Assembly (NCBI RefSeq): GCF_024213555.1
Contig: NZ_JANAVO010000004.1
Span: 1-64,000 of the forward strand
Origin: Allokutzneria sp. A3M-2-11 16
Lineage (GTDB): Bacteria > Actinomycetota > Actinomycetes > Mycobacteriales > Pseudonocardiaceae
Direction of reading: 5' to 3'
Length of the DNA stretch: 64,000 nt
The notes beneath the pieces were generated by a model. The model was not told where the DNA came from. It made no database searches and was given only the letters and a program-made list of their open reading frames with translations. Numbering within the stretch: position 1 is the stretch's first letter; every line of letters begins with the position of its first letter. The translations under genes were made by a program, and so were the position numbers. Positions 25,682 to 35,060 of the stretch are shown here, piece after piece.

Positions 25682-26530
25682 ATGCGACTGGACGGCAAGA
25701 TCGCCGTGGTGACCGGGGCGAGCAGGGGCGCGGGACGGGGCATCGCGGCCGTGCTCGGCGAACGGGGCGCCACGGTGTACGTGACCGGGCGCTCCAGCAG
25801 GGAAGGCGGTAGCCCGACCGGTCGGCCGGAGACCGTCGAGGACGCCGCGGCGGAAGTCACCGCGCGCGGCGGCAAGGGCATCCCGGTGCGCTGCGACCAC
25901 ACCGACGACGAGCAGGTGCGGGCGTTGTTCGACCGGGTCCGCGCCGAGTCGGGGCGGCTGGACATCCTCGCGTCCAACGCGTGGGGCGGCTACGAGAAGC
26001 GGATCATGCCGCTGAGGTCGTGGGAGCTGGAGACCGCGCACCTCGATCTGATGCTCGACGCGGGCCTGCGGGCGCACATGGTCACCGTGCAGCTGGCCGG
26101 GCCGTTGCTCACCGAGACGCGCGGTGGGCTGGTCGTGCTGACCACGTGGGCGGTCGGGGACGACTACAAGGAGAACCAGAACCTCTACTACGACGTGGTG
26201 AAGACGGCGATCAACCGGATGCCGGTCGGGCTCGCCGAGGACTTCGCGCCGTACGGGGTGACCGCGCTCGCGGTGTCGCCGGGCTGGATGCTCACTGAGT
26301 CGATGCGCGAAGTGCTCCCCGAGGAGAAGGCGGAGCTGACGGAGTCGACCGAGTTCGTCGGGCGCGCGGTCGCGGCGCTCGCCGCCGACGCCGATCCCTC
26401 CCGGCACGCAGGGACCGTTCGCACCGTCGTGGAGCTCGCCGAGGACTACGGGTTCACCGACCTCAACGGGCGACCGTCGAGCCTGTGGTGGGACTCCTAC
26501 CTCAAGGGCGTGAACCTGGCCCTGGACTAA
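25682..26530 (+). CDS. Short-chain dehydrogenase/reductase (SDR)
   Basis: 282 residues from the ATG at 25682, with GGAGGAAC upstream. The cofactor motif TGxxxGxG is TGASRGAGRG (residues 11-20), the NAG-equivalent is ASNAWGG (about 98) and the catalytic pair is YxxxK in LYYDVVKTAINRM (about 177-185). VLTTWAVG replaces the usual catalytic Ser region, so the serine position is changed to Thr. Basic residues after strand 2 (TGRSS) favour NADP(H). The substrate is unknown. It is a single gene ending before a long inverted repeat. Confidence 0.9.
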   Translation: MRLDGKIAVVTGASRGAGRGIAAVLGERGATVYVTGRSSREGGSPTGRPETVEDAAAEVTARGGKGIPVRCDHTDDEQVRALFDRVRAESGRLDILASNAWGGYEKRIMPLRSWELETAHLDLMLDAGLRAHMVTVQLAGPLLTETRGGLVVLTTWAVGDDYKENQNLYYDVVKTAINRMPVGLAEDFAPYGVTALAVSPGWMLTESMREVLPEEKAELTESTEFVGRAVAALAADADPSRHAGTVRTVVELAEDYGFTDLNGRPSSLWWDSYLKGVNLALD

Positions 26531-26632
26531 CGCGGGTCCTGCAAGTCCTCCCCGCACTCCGCCCACCAAGTAAACTGAGCCCATGCACCCCACGCGCCCG
26601 TCCACCCCATCCCCCGCGCGCGCCGTCTAGAG

Positions 26633-26700
26633 AACCCCGTTTCGTACTCATAACGGGAAAAAGAGCGCTCCAAAAACCCGTTAAGAGTACGAAACGGGTT
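26633..26700. terminator. Long imperfect inverted repeat at a convergent junction
   Basis: The arms 26633-26657 and 26677-26700 pair around CCCGTTTCGTACTC with one bulged C and one mismatch. The loop region is flanked by A runs (GGGAAAAAGAG and CCAAAAACCC). It lies about 100 bp past the SDR stop and 79 bp from the M28 peptidase stop, fitting a bidirectional terminator. Confidence 0.7.
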
Positions 26701-26778
26701 GTTCAGGCTGCGCTGGCTGATGTTGGGGGCGAGTGCGAGGGGCGTTGCGGTCGCGGGTGACCACTTGCAGGACACGGC

Positions 26779-29076
26779 CTAACGCGGGTCCAAGTCCATC
26801 CGCTGCGTCCGGGAAACCACGGTGTCCCCACCGGGACGCGAGGAGAGCACCAGGTCCGTGGGCATCGGGCGGAACTCCGCGACGCCGGGAAGGCCGTAGC
26901 GGCGGCTCACCAGTCGCAGCGGCAACGGCCCGGTGCCGCGCACCCGCAGCTCCACCTCGATGCCCTCCGGCGGCACGGCGGTGAAGGTGAAGCCCCAGTT
27001 CCACGGCTCCCGCGCGAGCAGGCTCTTGGCGAGCTTGCCGAGCCGGACGTTCTGCACCGCGGCGTCCACGATCGTGTGCGCCGTGGTGTCCGCGTACACC
27101 GAAACCCGTTGCGCGCCAAGGGAATCAACGCGCACGCGGAGCACGGTGGCGTCTCGTTCCCTGGAGACCCGCAGCACCGTCGCGCGCGGTGCGGGGACCG
27201 CGGCGAGCGAGGCGTTGCCGCCTTCGTAGTCGGCCAGCGATCCCGGGTTCGCGTCCTCGGCGAGGACCGCCAGTTCGGGGTCCTCGGTCCCGGGCACGTA
27301 GCGGCGGGTCCACGGGGGCGGGTGCCGGTCGTGGCTGATCCAGAACGCCTTGCCGATATCGGCTTCCATCGCGTACAGCAGGCTCGTCTGGTGCGGGTGG
27401 TCGCGGTCGAAGCGGTCCGCGACGAACCCGGTGACGACCAGCGCGACGGCGATCCCGGCGGCGCCCGCCGTGATCAGCACGGGGCGGCGCGGTTCGAGGA
27501 GGTCGACCAGGGGCAGCGCCAGCGCCACGACCAGGGTGGCCGCCACCAGCGGCGGCCCGGCGAAGGCCAGCCCGCGCCAGGTGAAGTCGACCAGTGGCGT
27601 CATCAGGGGCACCGCGGGCAGGGCCGCCGCGCACAGCGCCAGCCTCGGCCAGAACGGATCGTCGCCACCCCAGCGGAAGGCCGCGAGCGCCGCGAGGCAA
27701 CCCACCAGCAGCGGCAGGGTCGTCACGTACGCGGCGCCCTTGACCAGGAAGGCGCACGCCAGGGCCAGCACGCAGAACCACGCCCAGACCCCGAGCATGA
27801 TCTCCTCGGTCGACCAGCGCCGCCGGACCAGGCGGTACCAGACCGCGGTGAAGAGCGCGCTCAGCACGAGCAGGCCGGCTTGGTAGAACTCCGGCCGGTA
27901 CGTTGTCCCGCCGCCGATGTAGGCGTAGTCCGGGCGGAGCACGTTCAGCACGTACCAGGCCACGTGCGCCAGCGTGTTGGTCACGACGATCGGCAGGACG
28001 AACGTGCACGCGGCCAGCCCCACCGCCCGCAGCCGGACGCCCCTGCGCCGCACCGCGATCCAGCCGACGAGGAGGAACAGCAGCGCGGCGGCGGCCGCGA
28101 GCGGGATGACCACCCCGTTCGGGTAGCTCATCACCAACCCGAACGCCGTGAAGTAGCTGGCGTTGCCGCGCTTGGCCTTGGCGAAGTCGCGCTCGCCGAC
28201 CGACCGCGCCAGCGAGAGCGCCTTGTCCCCGTGGTCCTGGACGCTGCCGGGGTCCACCGCGGCCACCGTGTCGGCGCCGGTGCGGTTGCGCGCGGCGCCC
28301 TCGTCGAAGGCGAAGCTCAGCCCGGCGAAGCCCGCGCGGCGGAACACCGAGAAGTCCGACTCGTCCGGGATGATCCTGCGCAGCGACCCGGCGAACGACC
28401 AGGCCAGCGGTTTGTCCACTGTGGACAATGCGGGCAGCAGCCACGCGCTCGCCCGTCCCGCGTCGACCACAGTGGACGGTCCGCCGGAGCCCCGCGCGTC
28501 GAAGTTGAGCACCACGGTGTTGCGCGGATCGAGCAGGCTGGCGCCCACAAAGGCTTGCGCGCCAAGCAAACCGGCTTCTTCACCATCGGTGAGCAGGATC
28601 GCGATGTCGTTGCGCGGCCTCGGCCCGCTCAGCACCGCCCGCGCCGCTTCGAGGACCGCGGCCACCCCGGCCCCGTCGTCGGCGGCACCCGGCCCCTTCG
28701 AGGTGGAGTCGTAGTGCGCCACCAGCAACACCGTTCCCGTGCTGGCGCGCCCGGGGATGCGCGCGTACACGTTGCGCACCTCGCCCAGGTCGGCCTGCCT
28801 GTTGGTGGTGGCGCGCTGCACGGTGGGGTCGACGCCCAGCGAACGCAGCTGCCGCAACAGGTACTCCCGCGCGTCGGCGTGCGCCTGCGAGCCGATCGGG
28901 CGCGGGCGGGCGCTGATGGCGGAGAGGTGCGTCATGGCCCGCTCGGCGGAGAACCGCGACGCCGGGGCGCTCGCCGGGACCGGGGCGGGCGGGCTGATCT
29001 CCACCAGCGACACCGTGAGCAGGATGGCGAGCAGCCCGAGGAAACCCGCTGCCAGCCAGCGGCGCACGGCGCCCAT
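26779..29076 (-). CDS. Membrane-bound M28 family zinc aminopeptidase (ERMP1-like layout)
   Basis: 765 residues from the ATG at 29076, with GAGGGGG upstream. An N-terminal signal anchor (WLAAGFLGLLAILLTVSLVE) precedes an extracytoplasmic M28 domain with the zinc ligands in AHYDSTSKGPGAADDGAG, the Glu-Glu pair in LLTDGEEAGLLGA, the Asp in VVLNFDARGSGG and the His near VAAVDPGSVQDHGDKAL. About eight hydrophobic segments follow from residue 330, then a C-terminal soluble domain of about 200 residues. The layout (M28 domain, multi-TM, luminal tail) is that of eukaryotic Fxna/ERMP1 proteases and their bacterial relatives. It should trim N-terminal residues outside the membrane. It is divergent from a LysR gene about 97 bp away, its likely regulator. 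Confidence 0.88.
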   Translation of the reverse strand: MGAVRRWLAAGFLGLLAILLTVSLVEISPPAPVPASAPASRFSAERAMTHLSAISARPRPIGSQAHADAREYLLRQLRSLGVDPTVQRATTNRQADLGEVRNVYARIPGRASTGTVLLVAHYDSTSKGPGAADDGAGVAAVLEAARAVLSGPRPRNDIAILLTDGEEAGLLGAQAFVGASLLDPRNTVVLNFDARGSGGPSTVVDAGRASAWLLPALSTVDKPLAWSFAGSLRRIIPDESDFSVFRRAGFAGLSFAFDEGAARNRTGADTVAAVDPGSVQDHGDKALSLARSVGERDFAKAKRGNASYFTAFGLVMSYPNGVVIPLAAAAALLFLLVGWIAVRRRGVRLRAVGLAACTFVLPIVVTNTLAHVAWYVLNVLRPDYAYIGGGTTYRPEFYQAGLLVLSALFTAVWYRLVRRRWSTEEIMLGVWAWFCVLALACAFLVKGAAYVTTLPLLVGCLAALAAFRWGGDDPFWPRLALCAAALPAVPLMTPLVDFTWRGLAFAGPPLVAATLVVALALPLVDLLEPRRPVLITAGAAGIAVALVVTGFVADRFDRDHPHQTSLLYAMEADIGKAFWISHDRHPPPWTRRYVPGTEDPELAVLAEDANPGSLADYEGGNASLAAVPAPRATVLRVSRERDATVLRVRVDSLGAQRVSVYADTTAHTIVDAAVQNVRLGKLAKSLLAREPWNWGFTFTAVPPEGIEVELRVRGTGPLPLRLVSRRYGLPGVAEFRPMPTDLVLSSRPGGDTVVSRTQRMDLDPR

Positions 29077-29173
29077 GATCCCCCTCAGGTCGGCTCCCGA
29101 CGAACCTAGCCCACCGGCGTTCGCGCGCACTCGGGCACTAGGCGGATATTTCCCAGCCCCATAGGGTGGGGCT

Positions 29174-30130
29174 ATGGAGCTCGATATCCGGCATCTGCGG
29201 GTGATCTGCGCGATCGCGGACGCGGGCAGCGTGACCAAGGCCGCGACCTCCCTCGGCCTGTCCCAGCCCTCGCTGACCGGGCAGCTCCAGCGGATCGAGT
29301 CCCTGCTCGGCGGGAAGCTGTTCCTGCGCGGCCCGGACGGCACCGTGCCGACCGACCTCGGCACCTTCGTGATCTCCAGGGCGCGCGCCGTGCTCCCCGC
29401 CATCGACCAGCTCCAGGCCGACGCGATCCGCCGCGCCGGGGCCCAGCAGGACCTGCGGCTGCTCCGCTACGGCGCGGCGCCCGGCCCGCTGATGGTCGGC
29501 CTGCTCGGCAGGCTGCGCGAACTGCTGCCCGACGCCGAGGTCACCCTGCGCACCGAGTCCTCCTCGGCGACCCTGGTCGACCTCGTCGCCTCCGGCCGCC
29601 TGGAACTCGCGGCGATGCTCGAATACCCCGACCACGAGGTGCCGCCCCGCCAGGAGGTCGAACGCCGCATCGTGGCCACCGAGCCGAGCTTCGCCCTGCT
29701 CTCCAGCACCCACCCGCTCGCCGCCCGCCCCGAACTGGCCCTCACCGACCTCGCCGAGGAATCCTGGGTGATCCCACCGCCCGGCGACCGTTTCCGCGAA
29801 TACTTCGCCATCGCCTGCCAGCAAGCCGGGTTCCGGCCCAGGGTGAGCCACGAAACCGAAGCCTCCGGCGCACGCGACCTGATGATGGCCGGACAGGCCG
29901 TGGCGATCGGCCAAGCCACCTTTCGCGAAACCCCCGGCGTGGTGGTGCGGCCGATCATCGACGTTCCGATGCGGGTCCGGCACGTGTTGGTGTGGAATCG
30001 GAATGGTTCGCTGACGCGGCTGGCCGAGCGGTTGCTCGCGGCGGCGCGGTCGGCTTATCAGGAAGCGGTGGATCGGAGTCCGGATTATCAGCGGTGGCTG
30101 GCTAAGCATGGGCCGCTTCCGCCGGTTTAG
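29174..30130 (+). CDS. LysR family transcriptional regulator
   Basis: 318 residues from the ATG at 29174 with a GTGGGG-like site upstream. The N-terminal winged helix reads DIRHLRVICAIADAGSVTKAATSLGLSQPSLTGQL in outline (recognition helix LGLSQPSLTGQLQRIE), and a two-lobed periplasmic-binding-like effector domain follows. It is divergent from the M28 peptidase gene, and LysR proteins usually control the divergent neighbour. Directly after its stop begins the palindromic-unit array 30131-30385. Confidence 0.92.
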   Translation: MELDIRHLRVICAIADAGSVTKAATSLGLSQPSLTGQLQRIESLLGGKLFLRGPDGTVPTDLGTFVISRARAVLPAIDQLQADAIRRAGAQQDLRLLRYGAAPGPLMVGLLGRLRELLPDAEVTLRTESSSATLVDLVASGRLELAAMLEYPDHEVPPRQEVERRIVATEPSFALLSSTHPLAARPELALTDLAEESWVIPPPGDRFREYFAIACQQAGFRPRVSHETEASGARDLMMAGQAVAIGQATFRETPGVVVRPIIDVPMRVRHVLVWNRNGSLTRLAERLLAAARSAYQEAVDRSPDYQRWLAKHGPLPPV

Positions 30131-30385
30131 GCTCTTGTTGTTTTGGGGCTGGGCTTCCGGCTTGCGTGGGCTGGGCTTCCTGCTTGCGTGGCTGGACTTC
30201 CGGTTGGGGTACGGCTGGGCTTCCGGCTGGGGTACGGCTGGGCTTCCAGCCTGTGTGGCTGGGCTTCCAGCGGAGTCGGGCTGAACTTCCAGCGTGGGAC
30301 GCTGGGCTTCCAGCCTGGGGGTCGGCTTGACCTGGGGGCCCCTTGCGCGTGCCCTTGGGCCTCACAGGGGCACGGGATGAAACCC
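30131..30385 (+). repeat. Stop-proximal array of palindromic units with conserved head, copy 2
   Basis: It begins immediately after the LysR stop. About ten units of roughly 21 bp follow, each with GGCTTCC-type cores (dyad GGCTGG-GCTT-CCAGCC). Then comes a unique head of about 68 bp (30318-30385), almost identical to the complement of window positions 1-68. The order relative to the upstream gene (array first, head last) is the same as in copy 1. The following stretch to 30500 is unremarkable. Confidence 0.82.
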
Positions 30386-30548
30386 CGGCCCTCGCGACAA
30401 GCGTATGGCACGCGCACCCCAGGTAAAGCCGACCCGCTTTCATGTGCGGCTTGCCGTTTCGCTGGGGTTGCGTTTCGGGCTTTTCGGGCGCCTGGCAATT
30501 CATCCTTTAGAGCCATGATCCACTATTATTGTGCGATAAAATGGAGGC
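30386..30548 (+). promoter_or_regulatory. Promoter region of the DUF222/HNH gene
   Basis: A locally AT-rich patch (30495-30545) with TATTAT at 30524-30529 as a possible -10 box. GGAGG (30543-30547) is only 1 base before the annotated ATG, an unusually tight spacing. No gene lies in the 418 bp between the LysR and HNH genes. Confidence 0.4.
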
Positions 30549-31667
30549 ATGACCCTCGATATCACTGATGCGAAAGTCAAGGCAACGTTCACCGGCATCG
30601 GTACAGCGGTCGTCGAATTTCTGGTGGCGTTGATGGAGTACGTCGCTCAGCTCCGGCCCGCCGAGCGTGAGTACGCCGAAGAGCTACTGATGCCGTTGTT
30701 GCGGATCTCGAAGGAGAAAGCATCCCGACTGCTGGCCAAAGCCTCAGATTTGACCGCGCGCCCCGTGGTCTTGCAGGCGCTGGCCGAAGGCCGCGTCGAC
30801 GAAGGCAAAGCCTTGATGATCGTCGAACTGCTTCAGCCCCTCTCCGCCGTGCAGGCCGCCACCGCTGAGGAAGCTCTGTTGGCGCACGCGGAGAACAACG
30901 CCTACTCCGCCACCCGCCAGTACGCGCGCCGCTACATCGACCGCCTCGACCCGAAGGCCGCCGAACACCGTCATCAGGAGAAACGTGAGCAACGCAAGGT
31001 GGAGAAAACCAACCTTGACGACGGCATGGCATCACTGCGGCTGATCCTGCCCGCCCTGGACACCGCGTTGGCCTTCGACCACATCGACGCCATCGCCCGA
31101 GGGTTGCCGAAGGATGGCCGAACGTTGGATCAGAAGCGCGTCGATGTGGCCCTGGACCTGTTGTTGGGCAAGGAAACCGGTGCCCCGCAGGGTCAGGTGA
31201 CGGTCAACCTCACCATGGCCATCAGCTCACTCATCGGCATGGACGATGACCCCGCCATCCTGCAAGGGCACGGGCCGCTGCCGATCAAGATCGCACGCGA
31301 TTTCGCCGCAGGAGGCATCTGGAAGCGCATCCTCACCGACCCCGCCACCGGCATCGCCGAAGACGTCACCACCTACCGACCCACCACCAAGCAGCGAGAA
31401 CTCATCGCCGCCCGCTACCCCCACTGCACCATGATCGGATGCCGCCAGCCGGTGCACCGCTGCGACCTCGACCACTGCTGCCCCTTCGACGGAAGCAACA
31501 CGACAGTCGACAACCTCCGGCCGAAATGCAGACGGCACCACCGCATGAAGCACGAAACCAGCTGGCAATGCCACAACCTCGAAGACGGACGCCACGTCTG
31601 GACCACACCAGAAGGCAAGACCTACGAATCAGAAATCGAGCCGATCGGCGAACCCGCCCCGTTCTGA
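30549..31667 (+). CDS. DUF222/HNH endonuclease protein (13E12 repeat family)
   Basis: 372 residues. An N-terminal DUF222 helical domain (LMEYVAQLRPAEREYAEELL; LRISKEKASRLLAKASDLTA; LAEGRVDEGKALMIVELL) is followed by a C-terminal HNH site: CRQPVHRCDLDHCCPFDG, then TTVDNLRPKCRRHHRMKH. The CxxP...C...DHxxP...NL...CRxHH spacing is that of the 13E12 family, multicopy in actinomycetes and suspected to be mobile. Base composition is slightly less GC-rich than its neighbours. The start ATG at 30549 has its GGAGG only 1 base away, so translation may be weak or start elsewhere. It lies next to a palindromic repeat array. Confidence 0.9.
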   Translation: MTLDITDAKVKATFTGIGTAVVEFLVALMEYVAQLRPAEREYAEELLMPLLRISKEKASRLLAKASDLTARPVVLQALAEGRVDEGKALMIVELLQPLSAVQAATAEEALLAHAENNAYSATRQYARRYIDRLDPKAAEHRHQEKREQRKVEKTNLDDGMASLRLILPALDTALAFDHIDAIARGLPKDGRTLDQKRVDVALDLLLGKETGAPQGQVTVNLTMAISSLIGMDDDPAILQGHGPLPIKIARDFAAGGIWKRILTDPATGIAEDVTTYRPTTKQRELIAARYPHCTMIGCRQPVHRCDLDHCCPFDGSNTTVDNLRPKCRRHHRMKHETSWQCHNLEDGRHVWTTPEGKTYESEIEPIGEPAPF

Positions 31668-31676
31668 GCAAGCGGA

Positions 31677-31707
31677 ACGGGGCGCCACCTCAGCGGTGGC
31701 GCCCCGT
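31677..31707. terminator. Bidirectional hairpin terminator
   Basis: A perfect 13-bp stem ACGGGGCGCCACC (31677-31689), 5-nt loop, complement 31695-31707. It lies between the convergent HNH and subtilase genes. Confidence 0.85.
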
Positions 31708-31720
31708 CCGGAGGAAACCG

Positions 31721-33766
31721 TTACTTGGTGACGACGAGCGCGAAGTCGGCGTCGGTGTCCGGGGTCTCCCGGTGGCCGTCGACGTTGATCGCGTCCGCGG
31801 AGACCTCGACCTTCCAGGTGCCCGCCGCCGCCTTCTCGATGATCACGTTCTCGACGTTGTCGATGGTGTCGGCGGAACCGCCCGGGGTGGAGAAGTTGCC
31901 CGCGCGCAGGCCGTTGTTACCCCAGTAAACGGTGCCGTCCGGCGCGGTCACCTTCAGCGTCAGGTCGTTGACCAAGGTCTTGGCCGCGCTGGGCGCCGCC
32001 TCGGGATCGCTGTAGGCAAGGGTGGCCTTCAGCGGCTTGCTGCCGTCGGTGGTCACCTCGTAGCTGCGCGACTGGCCGACCTTGAGCACCTCGGTCTCAT
32101 TGACCAGCACGGGCAGCTTCCACCCGTTCGCCTTGGCCTGCTCGTACATGTTGCCGACGCTGGCGGTGCCCCAACCCTGGTGCACGCGGGTCAGGTCGTG
32201 CGCCTCACCGGAGAACGCGTACTGGTTGGCGGTGTTGATCATCAGCGCCTTCATCGTGGCCGCGTGGGGGCGGCTGTCGAAGACATCGCGCTTCTTGCCG
32301 GGGCCGCCGTCGAAGACACCGTCAGCCCACATCTGGAACGCCAGGCCTGCGGTGCCGCAGGTGATCGGCGTCGCGCCACTGGTACCACCGAAAGACGTGG
32401 TGTAGGTGTTGTCGCCAGTCGACGAAGTGGTGTCGATGTTGTCGTAGTAGTGCGACACATCGGGCTTGATCCGGCCATCAGCGGCGGGACCGATGCTGGC
32501 GCCGCGGTTCCACTGGTCATCAGCGCGGTCGAGGGTGTTCTTGTGGTACTGCGCGCCGACGGACAGCACGTTCTTCGCCCACGCCTCGGGCCGCGAGTTC
32601 CGCGAACCGGCGTTGCTCTGCGAATTGCAGATGAACAGGTCGGTGTCGAAGATCGTCTTGTCGAAGGCCGACGAGATCGCGGTGTAGGACGTGGTCAGCG
32701 GGTTGCCCCAGCTGTTGGTCTGGAACACCGCGCGGTACTTGCCCGCCGGGTCCACCAGCTCCTGCGTGTGCTTGTAGCGGTCGGGCTGCTGGTAGGCGGC
32801 GAAGATGCCCTGGCCCTCGGAGAGCAGTCCGCGCTGCTTGGCGGAGACACCGGAAGCGAAGATCTCGCCGTAGGTCGACGTGCCGTGGCTGGGGCTGGTG
32901 CCGTTGGCGCCGTGCATGACCGGCGGGGTCTTCTGGAACTCCTGGTGCGTCAGGCGCAGCCCGGAGTCCATCACCTCGCCGCGCACGCCCGCGCCGTTGT
33001 AGCCGCCAGCGGTCTCGATCGTGGTCGCGCCGACGTCCTGGCGCGCGTTGTCCATGTCGGTGCCGACCTCGCCGGTGTGCTTCTCCGCGGCGAGCACCTC
33101 GGCGCGCTTGGCGACGGAGAGCAGCTGGTCGTGGGTCAGGGTCGCCTCGACGTGCTGGCGGCTGGCGGAAGCCGTCTCGACCTTGCCGCCGAGCTTGCCG
33201 ATCTCCGCGACGAGCGCCTGCTGGTCGGCGGCGTCGGCCTCGACCAGGGTCAGCAGGTAGCGCTGCTGCGGCAGCCGCTGCTTGGCCCGGACCGCCTCGG
33301 CGATCCCCGGCGTGAGCTTGTCCCCGGCCTGGTAGGCGCCGACCCAGCGGACGTAGTCCAGCTTGGCGACGCGCTCACTGGTGGCCCGGTCCATCCGCAC
33401 CACGTAGGCGTAGTCGGGGATGAACGCGCCCACCCGCGCGCCGAGCCCGCGCAGCTCCCGGCGCTGGGCGTCCAGCGGAGCGGCGGTGAACTGCACCAGG
33501 TAGACGCCGGTCTCGTCGGCGGTGGCGTCGCGCTGCGCGTCGGCGGACCTCGGGTCGAACGAGCGGTTGACCAGGTGGATCTTCTTGGCGGTCGGCAGCT
33601 GGCGGCTCCAGCTCTTGCCGCCGTCGAAGCTGACCGAGAAGGAGTTGTCGCCGACGAGCCGGACCTGCTCGCCCGTGGACTGGCCGTTGGCACTGACCAC
33701 ACCCAGCGAGAGCAACACCGTGGTCGCTGTCGCAGCGACCATCAGCGCGCGACGGGAACGCCGCAT
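31721..33766 (-). CDS. Secreted subtilisin-like protease (S8, KP-43-like) with C-terminal beta-barrel
   Basis: 681 residues from the ATG at 33766, with AGGAGG upstream and a signal peptide (MRRSRRALMVAATATTVLLS to VSANG). A propeptide-like region of about 200 residues precedes the catalytic domain: Asp in GEVMDSGLRLTHQEF, His in SPSHGTSTYGEI and Ser in GGTSGATPITCGTAG. The spacing and the jelly-roll tail (QSRSYEVTTDGSKPLKATLAYSD; AGTWKVEVSADAINVDG) match the oxidatively stable KP-43/fervidolysin-type subtilases rather than proteinase K. It should be an extracellular endopeptidase. Unlike the subtilase at 2037-3623, it has a long propeptide and no P domain. Confidence 0.92.
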   Translation of the reverse strand: MRRSRRALMVAATATTVLLSLGVVSANGQSTGEQVRLVGDNSFSVSFDGGKSWSRQLPTAKKIHLVNRSFDPRSADAQRDATADETGVYLVQFTAAPLDAQRRELRGLGARVGAFIPDYAYVVRMDRATSERVAKLDYVRWVGAYQAGDKLTPGIAEAVRAKQRLPQQRYLLTLVEADAADQQALVAEIGKLGGKVETASASRQHVEATLTHDQLLSVAKRAEVLAAEKHTGEVGTDMDNARQDVGATTIETAGGYNGAGVRGEVMDSGLRLTHQEFQKTPPVMHGANGTSPSHGTSTYGEIFASGVSAKQRGLLSEGQGIFAAYQQPDRYKHTQELVDPAGKYRAVFQTNSWGNPLTTSYTAISSAFDKTIFDTDLFICNSQSNAGSRNSRPEAWAKNVLSVGAQYHKNTLDRADDQWNRGASIGPAADGRIKPDVSHYYDNIDTTSSTGDNTYTTSFGGTSGATPITCGTAGLAFQMWADGVFDGGPGKKRDVFDSRPHAATMKALMINTANQYAFSGEAHDLTRVHQGWGTASVGNMYEQAKANGWKLPVLVNETEVLKVGQSRSYEVTTDGSKPLKATLAYSDPEAAPSAAKTLVNDLTLKVTAPDGTVYWGNNGLRAGNFSTPGGSADTIDNVENVIIEKAAAGTWKVEVSADAINVDGHRETPDTDADFALVVTK

Positions 33767-34049
33767 GGAGAACCTCCTGAAGCAGGGAATGCAGGGACCC
33801 CGCGAACGAAGAGCGAATTTCGCAAGGCAATAGCGACAGTAATGAGACGCAATACCCGATTCACCCGACTTAAGTCGGTGCTCGTTACGACGTAAGAATC
33901 GGGCCGAACAGCCCACACAAAAGACTCCATCTGGCTCAGCGAATGGCGGTTTACCTGCACATATCGCGCATGTGAACCGATTCACACGCCATCAAATGGC
34001 AAAAACCCGGTGGAAATTAAGCCATTGAGCCGAAAGGCTTGGCAACCGG

Positions 34050-35060
34050 TCAGTCGGACGCTGGCGACGAACCCGAGGCGACCAGCAGTCGCGGCGCCCC
34101 GGAACCGTCCGCGGGCACGGCCCAGACATCGCTGCCGCCGCGCTCGTTCGGCAGTGAGTAGGCCAGCGTGCGCGGGTCGAGCCACACGGCCTGGTCGTCC
34201 ACGCTCCGCGTCTCGGCCAGCGGGGTCTCGGTCATCGTGGCGAGGTCGAGCACGTGCTCCCGCCAGGGCCGCGCGTTGTCGGTGGAGACCCGTTTCTTGA
34301 ACGCCAGCCGGGTGCCGTCCGGCGACAGCGACGGGCATTCCGCGTTCTCCCGCACCGTTTTCGCTTCCCAGGCGTCGTAGTCGGCGACGACGAGATGAGT
34401 GCGTCCGCCGGTCGCCACGGTGGCGTAGAAGCGCTTGTTGTCCCGCGTGAAAGTGACGCCCCAGTAGTTGACGTCCTCCGCGTGGTGCCGCTCCCCCGCG
34501 ACGAGCAGCGGGATGCCCTCGATGTTGGAGTAGAGCTGGTCCTGATCGCGGTCCATGATCCCGGTGCGCGTGGAGAACGTGCCGCTCTGCGAGTAGGAGT
34601 CACCGGTGACGAAGGTGGTCCACGCCCCCATCTTCCCGTCCGGGGAAAGCTTGGCGCGATTGGGAATGCCCGCGAGCTCCACCCGTTTGACCTCGCGCAG
34701 CTCCTTGTCGACGAACACCGCGACGGCGCTGGGCAGCGGCCCCGGGGCGGTGGCCAGGCACAGACCGGTCCCGGCGCTGAGGTAGAAGCGGTCGCAGCTC
34801 AGCCCGCTGATCCGGCGCGGACCGGCTGGGTCGGCCAGCGAGACCGACGCGACCTTGCCGTGGTCCGGGCCGGGCGCGGTGTTGCGGAAGACCAGGCGCC
34901 CCGGCTCGTCCAGCCGCACCCCGCCGGAACGGTCGACGAGCACGGACGCGTCCGCCTGCTGCCGGTCCGGCCGCTCCGCCATGGCCCGCACCGTGTGCGT
35001 GATCGCCGCGCCCGCCAGCACCAGGGTCGTCAGCAACGCCAGCAGAACCTTCTTCGTCAC
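34050..35060 (-). CDS. TolB-like beta-propeller extracytoplasmic protein
   Basis: 336 residues from the GTG at 35060, whose last bases overlap the MFS stop (GTGA). An N-terminal hydrophobic helix (VLLALLTTLVLAGAAITHTV) anchors or exports it. The rest shows propeller blades: AKLSPDGKMGAWTTF, WGVTFTRDNKRFYATVA, PSLSPDGTRLAFKKR and YSLPNERGGSDVWAVPADG, with SPDG repeats as in TolB/WD40-like proteins. The function is unknown; I infer a periplasm-facing partner of the transporter and phosphoesterase encoded upstream in the same operon. Confidence 0.82.
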   Translation of the reverse strand: MTKKVLLALLTTLVLAGAAITHTVRAMAERPDRQQADASVLVDRSGGVRLDEPGRLVFRNTAPGPDHGKVASVSLADPAGPRRISGLSCDRFYLSAGTGLCLATAPGPLPSAVAVFVDKELREVKRVELAGIPNRAKLSPDGKMGAWTTFVTGDSYSQSGTFSTRTGIMDRDQDQLYSNIEGIPLLVAGERHHAEDVNYWGVTFTRDNKRFYATVATGGRTHLVVADYDAWEAKTVRENAECPSLSPDGTRLAFKKRVSTDNARPWREHVLDLATMTETPLAETRSVDDQAVWLDPRTLAYSLPNERGGSDVWAVPADGSGAPRLLVASGSSPASD

